From the NCBI GenBank assembly GCA_023263045.1, contig JALQXU010000013.1, positions 1 through 13,676 of the forward strand: DNA of 13,676 nucleotides, in the 5' to 3' direction. The translations under genes were made by a program, and so were the position numbers. This document shows positions 7,009-13,032 of this stretch, piece after piece. Under the pieces are notes generated by a model, which did not search any database, was not told the DNA's origin, and saw only the letters and a program-made list of their open reading frames with translations. The DNA comes from Pontimonas sp. (GTDB lineage Bacteria > Actinomycetota > Actinomycetes > Actinomycetales > Microbacteriaceae). Every line of letters starts with the position of its first letter. The first letter of the stretch is position 1.

Positions 7009-7497
7009 ATGCGCGTTCACATAGCCACTGACCATGCCGGCCTCGAGTTCAGTCGCGATCTGGCCGACCATTTGGAACTCGAAGGTCATGAGGTTATCGA
7101 CCACGGTCCAGAGTCGTTTGACCCTCTGGATGATTACCCGAGCTTCTGCATCCGCGCCGCGAGGGGTGTTGTCGCTGACCAAGAAGCTGGCGTGGAAGCC
7201 CTCGGCGTTGTCTTCGGTGGCTCGGGAAATGGTGAGCAGATGGCGGCGAACAAAGTTCACGGAGCTAGGGCGGCGTTGGTATGGAATGTGGATACTGCGG
7301 TGCTTGCCCGGGAGCACAACAACGCCAATATTTGCGCCATCGGGGCGAGGCAGCACAGCATCGACGAGGCACTACTGTTCATCGATACGTTTCTGAGGAC
7401 TCCGTTTCCTGGTGACGAGCGCCACGTAAGGCGCATCAATCAGATGGCGGAGTACGAGAAGACCGGAGCTATCGCTGGTTTCTCTCTCGAGGACTAG
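7009..7497 (+). CDS. rpiB: Ribose-5-phosphate isomerase B
   Basis: A 162-residue RpiB/LacAB-family isomerase that interconverts ribulose 5-phosphate and ribose 5-phosphate in the non-oxidative pentose phosphate pathway. ATDHAG (6-11) forms the N-terminal phosphate/sugar site. GGSGNGEQMAANKV (70-83) and REHNNANICAIGARQHS form the rest. E. coli RpiB uses a cysteine (Cys66) as base; here that position is glycine and Glu76 is in the place of Glu75 of the mycobacterial enzyme. This is therefore the actinobacterial type, with a different catalytic base. The ATG follows a TAGACT box by 6 nt, so the mRNA is probably leaderless. nei starts 8 bp after the stop, as the second gene of a three-gene operon. 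Confidence 0.96.
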   Translation: MRVHIATDHAGLEFSRDLADHLELEGHEVIDHGPESFDPLDDYPSFCIRAARGVVADQEAGVEALGVVFGGSGNGEQMAANKVHGARAALVWNVDTAVLAREHNNANICAIGARQHSIDEALLFIDTFLRTPFPGDERHVRRINQMAEYEKTGAIAGFSLED

Positions 7498-7505
7498 AGC
7501 CCTGC

Positions 7506-8438
7506 ATGCCCGAGGGTCACACCGTCCATCGCATCGCTGAGCTTTTTCGCGACCATTTCGTGGGCCACTCCCTGGAGGCGTCCTCCCCTCAAGGGAGGTT
7601 CCGCGAGGGCGCTGCCCTCATCTCGGGTTCACACCTCGAGCGTTCCGAGGCACGGGGCAAACAACTCTTCTTGTACTTTGAGGCCGAACGGGTCGTCCGC
7701 GTTCACCTCGGGATCTATGGCGCCTGGGACGTCACCACCCTCCAGGGCCAAAGTGTCCGCGCGGGCTCGGCCCAAACATTGTCCTTGGGTGCCCCGCGCG
7801 CCGCGAGACGACGACTGGGCGAAACCGAATCTCTCCTCGATGCCGATGAACCTTTTCCTCCCGCACCACGGGGTGCGGTTCGTCTGCGCCTAGAAACCCC
7901 CGATATGGTCGCTGATCTCCGGGGTCCCACAGCATGTGAGGTTCTGACGCTCGAGGAGTCGGCAGCCGTGGAGGCAAGGCTTGGTCCTGATCCCCTTCTG
8001 GATAAGGGTGTGCGAGGTCAGCGGGAGTTTGTTCGAAGGGCGGGGAACACGGCTCGACCGATTGGTGTCGTCCTCATGGACCAAGCGGTCGTCAGCGGAA
8101 TCGGAAATGTGTATCGCGCAGAGCTTCTGTTTCGGCACCGACTCGACCCCTACCAGCCAGCCTCATCATTGCCCGAAGAGGTGCTGGTGGAAATTTGGAA
8201 AGACTGGGCGTCACTTCTCGCTGATGGCGTCAAGACGGGAGTGATGATGACACGGAATGATTTGGATTCTGCGGGTCGAAAGCGCGCCCTCCGGGTGGCT
8301 AAGGATCGGTATTTCGTCTACAAGCGCGAGGGTTTGCCGTGTCGAGTGTGTGGCACTCACGTCCAGATGGCCCTGATGGCGACTCGTAAGCTGTACTTCT
8401 GTCCCCAGTGCCAGCTGTCGAAGAAAGTCAGTTCATGA
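7506..8438 (+). CDS. nei: Fpg/Nei-family DNA glycosylase (endonuclease VIII type)
   Basis: A 310-residue bifunctional glycosylase/AP lyase for oxidised bases. After Met removal the N-terminal Pro2 would be the Schiff-base nucleophile, followed by Glu3 (PEGHTVHR). The conserved lysine is Lys52 (ARGKQL). The helix-two-turn-helix region runs from LLDKGVRG to GIGNVYRAELLF. A C-terminal zinc finger C-x2-C-x16-C-x2-C (about 279-302) keeps its arginine (ATRK). PEGHTVHR rather than PELPEV points to Nei rather than Fpg/MutM, in line with nei1 next to rpiB in mycobacteria. Between the N-terminal beta strands there is a linker of about 30 extra residues (GAPRAARRR...PFPPAPRGAV) compared with my memory of the M. 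tuberculosis protein. It overlaps the next gene by 4 nt (ATGA). Confidence 0.95.
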   Translation: MPEGHTVHRIAELFRDHFVGHSLEASSPQGRFREGAALISGSHLERSEARGKQLFLYFEAERVVRVHLGIYGAWDVTTLQGQSVRAGSAQTLSLGAPRAARRRLGETESLLDADEPFPPAPRGAVRLRLETPDMVADLRGPTACEVLTLEESAAVEARLGPDPLLDKGVRGQREFVRRAGNTARPIGVVLMDQAVVSGIGNVYRAELLFRHRLDPYQPASSLPEEVLVEIWKDWASLLADGVKTGVMMTRNDLDSAGRKRALRVAKDRYFVYKREGLPCRVCGTHVQMALMATRKLYFCPQCQLSKKVSS

Positions 8439-9934
8439 TTCTCACCCGCGCGACGCGCTGGGGGTCACCTCCCGGTGAGCTCGTCGACATCGTGATCGAG
8501 GGCGACACCATTGCCCAGATTCTTCCCTCAGGAACAGCTCCAGTTGGTGACCACGAGCTCATTGATGTGGAGGAGCGCGTCGTCATCCCTGGTCTCTGGG
8601 ATGAGCATGTCCATTTCACGTTGTGGGCCCAACATCGCAGGCGCGTGTCTCTCGCCGGAGCCTCGTCAGCTGCCGAGGCTGCTGCCATCATGGGCCAAGC
8701 GGTGAGCGCCAATGCTTCCTTGGCCTCACCCGACCCGATTGTGGTGGGGGCTGGTTACCGCGATGGCTTGTGGCCAGACCAGAAGACGACTGCTCTGCTC
8801 GATGAAGCAACGGGAGATACCCCGGTCATCCTCATTTCAGTGGATGTGCACTCGGCCTGGGTGAATACCGCAACGTTACGCCATTTTGGGATTTCGGGTC
8901 ACGACGAGGATGGGGTGATCACCGAGAGAGAGTGGTTCGACCTCGCACGGCGCGCGAATGACCTCGATAGCGAGACGCTCGACCAGTGGGCCCTGGACGC
9001 AGCGCGTCATGCCGCCAGTCGCGGAGTGGTGGGCATCGTCGATCTGGAAATGCGTTACAACGCGCCCGATTGGATCAGGAGGGCGGAATCCTTTGGTGGC
9101 CGCTATCCGCTTCGCGTAGAGAGTGGAGTCTATCCCGATGACCTCGATCGGGCGATCGAGGACGGCCTTGCCAGTGGGGCCCAGTTAGCACCGGGAATTA
9201 CGGTGGGGCCGTTCAAAATCATTACTGATGGGTCGCTCAACACCAGGACTGCCCACTGTGTGGAGCCCTACCTGACGGTGTCGCCACCCGAATACGGGGC
9301 GATGAATTTCCCACCAGAGGAGATTGCCGACATTCTCACAAGAGCGCAGGCTGCCGGTTTCTGGCTAGCAGTTCACGCCATCGGTGATGAGGCCAATCGC
9401 ATCATTTTGGACATTTTCGAAAAGTACTCCCTCCGCGGGCGTATCGAGCATGCGCAACTTGTGCGGGAGGACGATTTCCCCCGTTTTCATGACTTAGGGA
9501 TCACCGCGAGTGTTCAACCCGAGCACGCGGTCGATGATCGCGATGTGACCGACGTCTACTGGGCAGACCGTGCCACCCGCGCTTTTGCCCTTCGTCGACT
9601 CGTAGATTCCCAGGCAACGCTGGTTCTCGGTTCCGACGCCCCGGTTTCCCCGCTCGACCCGTGGGTCAGTATCGCTGCGGCAGTCACCCGGACGAGAGAT
9701 GGTCGGGAGCCCTGGCATCTAGAACAAGCTCTTACCGTGGACGAGGCGTTGAGATTCTCGTGCCGCAGCGCCCTCGAGGTTTCCGAACCCGCTGATGTGG
9801 CGGTTCTGGGTGCGGATCCCGGGTGGTTGGTTGAGGCTTTCGGCACTGACGTGGCGAAAGCCAGTGATGCGCTTCGCACTATGCCGGTGGATCTCACGAT
9901 ATGCGGAGGGGTCGTGACCCACCGCGAGCTGTAA
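8435..9934 (+). CDS. YtcJ-like amidohydrolase (Amidohydro_3), substrate unknown
   Basis: A 499-residue metal-dependent hydrolase of the amidohydrolase superfamily. Probable metal ligands are visible in order: His58 and His60 (WDEHVHF), Lys261 (GPFKIITDGS, the usual carboxylated lysine), His314 (VHAIGDEAN), His339 (RIEHAQ) and Asp401 (LGSDAPVSP). An N-terminal beta-sandwich strand set (about 1-50) and its C-terminal return (VDLTICGGVVTHREL) flank the barrel. There is no signal peptide, so it should act in the cytoplasm. The family hydrolyses varied C-N bonds and the substrate cannot be read from the sequence. ATG 8435 overlaps the nei stop as ATGA, which implies translational coupling. The stop is only 6 bp from the 3' end of the convergent tRNA-Gly. 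Confidence 0.9.
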   Translation: MILTRATRWGSPPGELVDIVIEGDTIAQILPSGTAPVGDHELIDVEERVVIPGLWDEHVHFTLWAQHRRRVSLAGASSAAEAAAIMGQAVSANASLASPDPIVVGAGYRDGLWPDQKTTALLDEATGDTPVILISVDVHSAWVNTATLRHFGISGHDEDGVITEREWFDLARRANDLDSETLDQWALDAARHAASRGVVGIVDLEMRYNAPDWIRRAESFGGRYPLRVESGVYPDDLDRAIEDGLASGAQLAPGITVGPFKIITDGSLNTRTAHCVEPYLTVSPPEYGAMNFPPEEIADILTRAQAAGFWLAVHAIGDEANRIILDIFEKYSLRGRIEHAQLVREDDFPRFHDLGITASVQPEHAVDDRDVTDVYWADRATRAFALRRLVDSQATLVLGSDAPVSPLDPWVSIAAAVTRTRDGREPWHLEQALTVDEALRFSCRSALEVSEPADVAVLGADPGWLVEAFGTDVAKASDALRTMPVDLTICGGVVTHREL

Positions 9935-9940
9935 GTGCTG

Positions 9941-10014
9941 TGGAGGGGATGACGGGAATCGAACCCGCACCATCAGTTTGGAAGACTGAGGCTCTACCAT
10001 TGAGCTACATCCCC
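9941..10014 (-). tRNA. tRNA-Gly, anticodon TCC
   Basis: The minus strand folds as a full cloverleaf. The acceptor is GGGGATG/CATCCCC, the D arm contains GCTCAATGGTAGAGC, and the anticodon stem TCAGT/ACTGA holds the loop CTTCCAA. The T arm is GCGGG-TTCGATT-CCCGT. The anticodon TCC is at 9982-9980. The discriminator is T (9944), and CCA is encoded (9943-9941). It reads GGA and GGG glycine codons. A TAGCAT on minus (10043-10038) could be its -10, but no -35 is convincing. Confidence 0.96.
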
Positions 10015-10074
10015 GAGGGTGGTGTTACCAATCCACGATGCTACTGCATCGGGGCTGGTCGAGACTTCCTTTAG

Positions 10075-10102
10075 TCGACATTCCGGCTAGACTTCCTAGG
10101 GT
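10075..10102 (+). promoter_or_regulatory. Probable promoter of tRNA-Pro and tig
   Basis: TCGACA (10075-10080, five of six bases of TTGACA) is followed by a 16-bp spacer and TAGGGT (10097-10102). A second -10-like TAGACT sits inside the spacer (10088-10093) and matches the element before rpiB and the CopC-domain gene. Either would start a transcript about 50-60 nt before tRNA-Pro. No other good promoter lies between here and tig. Confidence 0.5.
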
Positions 10103-10135
10103 TGTTCGCCGGGTCACCTCAGAAACACTGTGCCA

Positions 10136-10161
10136 CGATGGTGAATCGCTGTGGACCATCG
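10136..10161 (+). other. Leader hairpin abutting tRNA-Pro
   Basis: CGATGGT (10136-10142) pairs perfectly with ACCATCG (10155-10161) around a 12-nt loop. The right arm takes in the first two bases of tRNA-Pro, so the hairpin and the acceptor stem exclude each other at those bases. It may influence RNase P processing, or it may be chance. Confidence 0.35.
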
Positions 10162-10233
10162 GGGCGTAGCTCAGCTTGGTAGAGCACCCGCTTTGGGAGC
10201 GGGAAGTCGCAGGTTCAAATCCTGTCGCCCCGA
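10160..10233 (+). tRNA. tRNA-Pro, anticodon TGG
   Basis: A clean cloverleaf. The acceptor is CGGGGCG/CGCCCCG with discriminator A at 10233. The D arm contains GCTCAGCTTGGTAGAGC. The anticodon stem CCCGC/GCGGG holds the loop TTTGGGA, with anticodon TGG at 10194-10196. The T arm is GCAGG-TTCAAAT-CCTGT. CCA is not encoded (CGG follows the discriminator), so it must be added after transcription. tig starts 36 bp downstream with no terminator between, so the tRNA is probably cut out of the tig transcript. Confidence 0.96.
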
Positions 10234-10258
10234 CGGAAAGAAAAAACACAAGTCAGTT

Positions 10259-10262
10259 GGAG
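10259..10262 (+). promoter_or_regulatory. Ribosome site fixing the GTG start of tig
   Basis: GGAG lies 7 nt before GTG 10270, and no ATG in frame lies near the expected N-terminus. This supports a GTG start for trigger factor. Confidence 0.6.
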
Positions 10263-10269
10263 AAAAGCT

Positions 10270-11625
10270 GTGCCCACCACCACCAAAGAGTCTTTGAGCC
10301 CCACCCGTGTTCGCCTGAGCATCACGGTGACCCCCGAGGAGCTCAAGCCCAGTCTTGACCACGCCTATCAGCACATCGCGGAACAAATCCAGATTCCTGG
10401 TTTCCGCAAAGGCAAGGTTCCACCCCCCATCATCGACCAGCGGGTAGGTCGCGGAGAGGTGTTGAACCACGCGGTGAGCGAAGGTATCGACCGCTTCTTC
10501 CAGCTCGCTGTCGCCGAGGAGAAGGTGCGCACGTTGGGTCGCCCCGAGGCCGATGTGTCCCAGTGGCCGAGCGACAAGGACTTCTCTGGGGATCTCGTGG
10601 TCACGGTCGAGGTCGATGTTCGCCCGGACTTTGAGCTGCCCAAGTTTGAGAAGTACACGCTCGAGGTGGAGCCGATCATGGTGACCCAGGGTGATGTCGA
10701 CGATGAGTTGGATGCTTTGCGCGCCCGTTTCGGAAACCTGGTCACGGTGGATCGCCCCGCGAAGAAGGGTGACTTTGTCCAGATTGACCTGGTAGCCAAG
10801 ATTGGCGATGCGACGATTGATTCGGCGTCGTCGATTAGCTACGAAATTGGCTCGGGTCAGCTCATCGAAGGAATCGATGAAGCGCTGGACACTCTGACAG
10901 CTGGCGAAACCACCACCTTCGAGTCAGTATTGCTCGGTGGAGATCGCGAGGGTGAAACAGCCCTCATTGAGGTGACAGTTTTGAGCGTGAAAGAACGCGA
11001 GCTTCCCGAGGCTGACGATGACTTTGCTCAAATCGCGAGTCAATTCGACACCATCAAGGAACTCCGCGACGACCTCAAGAAGCAGGCACAGCGCAAGGGT
11101 GTCTTCACCCAGGCTCAAGAAGCGCGCGACAAGCTGGTCGAGAAGATGATTTCCGAGGTCTCCATGCCTCTTCCGCAGGGCGTAGTGGATGCTGAGGTTC
11201 ACCGCCACCTGGAGCAAGAGGGTCGTCTCGAGGATGACAAGCACCGCGCTGAGGTTATCGAGTCGACGGAGAAGAGCTTGCGGACTCAGTTGCTCCTCGA
11301 TGCACTCGTGGAGGCGTTGGAGGTTCAGGTGTCTCAAGACGAGCTCACCCAATACCTGATTCAGTCTGCCGGCCAGTATGGGATGGAGCCCAGTGAGTTC
11401 ATTCAGTCACTGGACCAAAACGGCCAAATCCCGTCCATGGTTGGTGAAGTAGCGCGCTCCAAGTCGCTCTCTGTCGCCTTGACAAAGCTCACGGTGAAGG
11501 ACACCAAGGGCAAGAAGGTCGATTTGAGTGAGGTCACGAACTCCGCCACTGACCCTGTCGAGGATGCTGTGGCACAGGCCGTCGCGGATAACCACGACGG
11601 TCACGACCACGACCACGAGCACTAA
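10270..11625 (+). CDS. tig: Trigger factor, ribosome-associated chaperone and prolyl isomerase
   Basis: A 451-residue trigger factor with the standard three parts. The N-terminal ribosome-docking domain (1 to about 115) carries the L23-binding signature GFRKGKVP (44-51). The FKBP-type isomerase domain (about 160-245) has GDFVQIDLVAKI and the GQLIEGIDEALDTL core. A long helical chaperone domain follows (about 250-420). It binds nascent chains at the tunnel exit and helps them fold. The extreme C-terminus (about 438-451) is unusual: an Asp/His-rich tail with six histidines in the last twelve residues, reminiscent of metal-binding tails such as that of SlyD. Start at GTG with GGAG 7 nt upstream. 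It lies behind tRNA-Pro and before clpP1 and clpP2, the widespread tig-clp proteostasis arrangement. Confidence 0.97.
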   Translation: MPTTTKESLSPTRVRLSITVTPEELKPSLDHAYQHIAEQIQIPGFRKGKVPPPIIDQRVGRGEVLNHAVSEGIDRFFQLAVAEEKVRTLGRPEADVSQWPSDKDFSGDLVVTVEVDVRPDFELPKFEKYTLEVEPIMVTQGDVDDELDALRARFGNLVTVDRPAKKGDFVQIDLVAKIGDATIDSASSISYEIGSGQLIEGIDEALDTLTAGETTTFESVLLGGDREGETALIEVTVLSVKERELPEADDDFAQIASQFDTIKELRDDLKKQAQRKGVFTQAQEARDKLVEKMISEVSMPLPQGVVDAEVHRHLEQEGRLEDDKHRAEVIESTEKSLRTQLLLDALVEALEVQVSQDELTQYLIQSAGQYGMEPSEFIQSLDQNGQIPSMVGEVARSKSLSVALTKLTVKDTKGKKVDLSEVTNSATDPVEDAVAQAVADNHDGHDHDHEH

Positions 11626-11633
11626 GCCGCTGC

Positions 11634-11651
11634 ACTCTGCCGAGGGCGAAC
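11634..11651 (+). promoter_or_regulatory. ClgR-like operator upstream of clpP1
   Basis: The 18 bases ACTCTGCCGAGGGCGAAC match the published actinobacterial ClgR motif as I remember it (WNNWCGCYNANRGCGWWS) at 12 of 14 defined positions. The right half is perfect. On minus it reads GTTCGC-N5-GCA, against the Streptomyces description GTTCGC-N5-GCG. ClgR activates clpP and clpC genes in this phylum. The box lies in the tig-clpP1 gap, about 77-94 bp before the clpP1 start, a sensible place for an activator. A second partial copy is at 11678-11695. Confidence 0.6.
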
Positions 11652-11712
11652 ACCCCCCGTTCACGCCCCACCGGCTGTGTACGCTCGGGATAACCAAGGC
11701 TTTGAATCCGTA

Positions 11713-11718
11713 GAGGAG
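11713..11718 (+). promoter_or_regulatory. Shine-Dalgarno of clpP1
   Basis: GAGGAG lies 9 nt before GTG 11728 and 15 nt before ATG 11734. The spacing favours the GTG as start. The upstream in-frame start at 11677 would place this site inside the coding region and is rejected. Confidence 0.65.
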
Positions 11719-11727
11719 AACACCACC

Positions 11728-12330
11728 GTGACCATGGCAGAAACCATGATGCAGCCGAATGTTTTTGATCGGTTGCTCAAGGATCGCATCATTTGGCTGG
11801 GCTCTGAGGTTCGTGACGAGAACGCGAACGAGATTGCTGCGAAGCTTCTGTTGCTCGCAGCGGAGGACCCGGAAAGCGACATTTACCTCTACATCAATTC
11901 CCCGGGTGGATCCATTACCGCGGGGATGGCCATCTACGACACCATGCAATTTGTGCCCAACGACATCGTCACCGTGGGAATCGGAATGGCGGCCTCGATG
12001 GGTCAGCTTCTGTTGACGGCGGGGACCAAAGGTAAGCGCTACATCACCCCGAACGCTCGGGTCTTGCTCCACCAGCCCCACGGCGGTTTCGGCGGAACAG
12101 CAAGCGACATTCAGACTCAGGCGCACCTCATCAACGACATGAAGAAGCGCCTCGCTCAGATCACCGCGGATGCCACCGGCAAGACCGTGGAGCAAATCAT
12201 GGAGGATGGCGACCGCGACCGCTGGTTCTCAGCGGACGAGGCACTCGAGTATGGGTTTGTGGACCACATCCGCGCCTCCGCCAGCGACGTCGTCGGTGGC
12301 GGCGGGACCGACCAGGGCAAGAAGAAGTAG
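11728..12330 (+). CDS. clpP1: ATP-dependent Clp protease proteolytic subunit ClpP1
   Basis: A 200-residue serine protease subunit. The catalytic triad can be read: Ser90 in GMAASMGQ, His115 in LLHQPHGG and Asp160 in IMEDGDRD. YINSPGGSI (55-63) is the oxyanion/strand motif. In actinobacteria ClpP1 and ClpP2 form a mixed 14-subunit chamber fed by ClpX or ClpC1. The start GTG 11728 is set by GAGGAG 9 nt upstream; ATG 11734 would shorten the protein by two residues. clpP2 follows after 9 bp, so the two are surely co-transcribed. The 102-bp gap after tig holds a ClgR-like operator, and probably a promoter (TACGCT 11680-11685 or GATAAC 11689-11694 as weak -10 candidates), so expression may be separate from tig. 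Confidence 0.97.
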   Translation: MTMAETMMQPNVFDRLLKDRIIWLGSEVRDENANEIAAKLLLLAAEDPESDIYLYINSPGGSITAGMAIYDTMQFVPNDIVTVGIGMAASMGQLLLTAGTKGKRYITPNARVLLHQPHGGFGGTASDIQTQAHLINDMKKRLAQITADATGKTVEQIMEDGDRDRWFSADEALEYGFVDHIRASASDVVGGGGTDQGKKK

Positions 12331-12339
12331 GCGAATTTC

Positions 12340-13032
12340 ATGGAGATGATCACACCCCAGTCCGGTTCAACGGCCGCAACCCCGGAGAGCCGCTACATTC
12401 TCCCGAGCTTTGAGGAGCGCACGAGCTACGGGTTCAAGCGCCAAGACCCTTACGCCAAGCTGTTCGAGGACCGCATCGTCTTCCTCGGAGTCCAGGTTGA
12501 TGACGCCTCCGCAGACGACGTGATGGCTCAGTTGCTGGTGCTCGAAAGCCAGGACCCCGACCGGGACATCGTCATGTACATCAACTCTCCGGGTGGTTCG
12601 TTCACGGCTATGACCGCCATTTACGACACCATGCAGTACGTTCGCCCCCAGATTCAGACGGTTGTCCTGGGGCAGGCAGCGTCCGCTGCGGCCGTCATCC
12701 TCGCTGGGGGAGAGCCGGGTAAGCGCTTAGCATTGCCGAACTCGCGCGTGTTGATTCACCAGCCCATGATGGGAGAAGCCGGTCGTGGGCAGGCATCGGA
12801 CATTGAGATCCAGGCCAAAGAGATTGCACGCTTGCGCGAATGGCTAGAAGAGACACTCTCGCGCCACTCCCACAAGAGCATCGAGGAAGTCAACCGCGAC
12901 ATCGATCGTGACAAGATCCTCACCGCTCAAGAAGCGCTGGAGTATGGCTTGATTGACCAGGTCCTCTCGACACGGAAGTCAGCAGGAACGGCTTCGCCGG
13001 CGAAGGGCCCTGAAGCTGTAGCCGCTAGCTAG
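12340..13032 (+). CDS. clpP2: ATP-dependent Clp protease proteolytic subunit ClpP2
   Basis: A 230-residue ClpP paralogue, clearly different from its neighbour. The triad is Ser115 (GQAASAAA), His140 (VLIHQPMM) and Asp187 (VNRDIDRD). YINSPGGSF is at 80-88. It has an N-terminal extension of about 35 residues before the core (RYILPSFEERTSYGF is typical of actinobacterial ClpP2) and an Ala/Ser/Pro-rich tail (about 212-230). It pairs with ClpP1 in one protease. ATG 12340 has only a weak AGG upstream, so translation may depend on coupling to clpP1. The stop codon shares a CTAG with the convergent CopC-domain gene. The ATPase gene clpX, which often comes next in this phylum, is absent here. Confidence 0.97.
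   Translation: MEMITPQSGSTAATPESRYILPSFEERTSYGFKRQDPYAKLFEDRIVFLGVQVDDASADDVMAQLLVLESQDPDRDIVMYINSPGGSFTAMTAIYDTMQYVRPQIQTVVLGQAASAAAVILAGGEPGKRLALPNSRVLIHQPMMGEAGRGQASDIEIQAKEIARLREWLEETLSRHSHKSIEEVNRDIDRDKILTAQEALEYGLIDQVLSTRKSAGTASPAKGPEAVAAS

Noticed and set aside
9719..10000. Minus ORF beginning MVEPQSSKLMVRVRFPSSPP
   Set aside because: Translation of tRNA-Gly and the antisense end of the amidohydrolase.
10025..10249. Minus ORF containing GATGFEPATSRSQSGCSTKLSYAP
   Set aside because: This is the well-known spurious translation of the antisense strand of a tRNA gene (here tRNA-Pro).
10176..10358. Plus ORF beginning MVEHPLWEREVAGSNPVAP
   Set aside because: Reads through tRNA-Pro in a wrong frame; a recurring tRNA artefact in databases.
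10171..10470. Minus ORF ending in RQDLNLRLPAPKAGALPS
   Set aside because: Antisense of tRNA-Pro and of the start of tig; another common tRNA-derived false protein.
11594..11622. CACGAC repeats near the end of tig as a tandem repeat or CRISPR-like array
   Set aside because: They only encode the His/Asp-rich tail of trigger factor; too few and too short to be an independent repeat.
11644..11668. Hairpin GGGCG-AAC / GTT-CA-CGCCC as terminator of tig
   Set aside because: The stem is interrupted by a 2-nt bulge and no T-run follows; it also coincides with the ClgR-like box, which explains the symmetry better.
11407..12195. 262-aa minus ORF opposite tig and clpP1
   Set aside because: Antisense to two strongly identified genes and spans their intergenic gap; His/Val-rich composition reflects the opposite strand.
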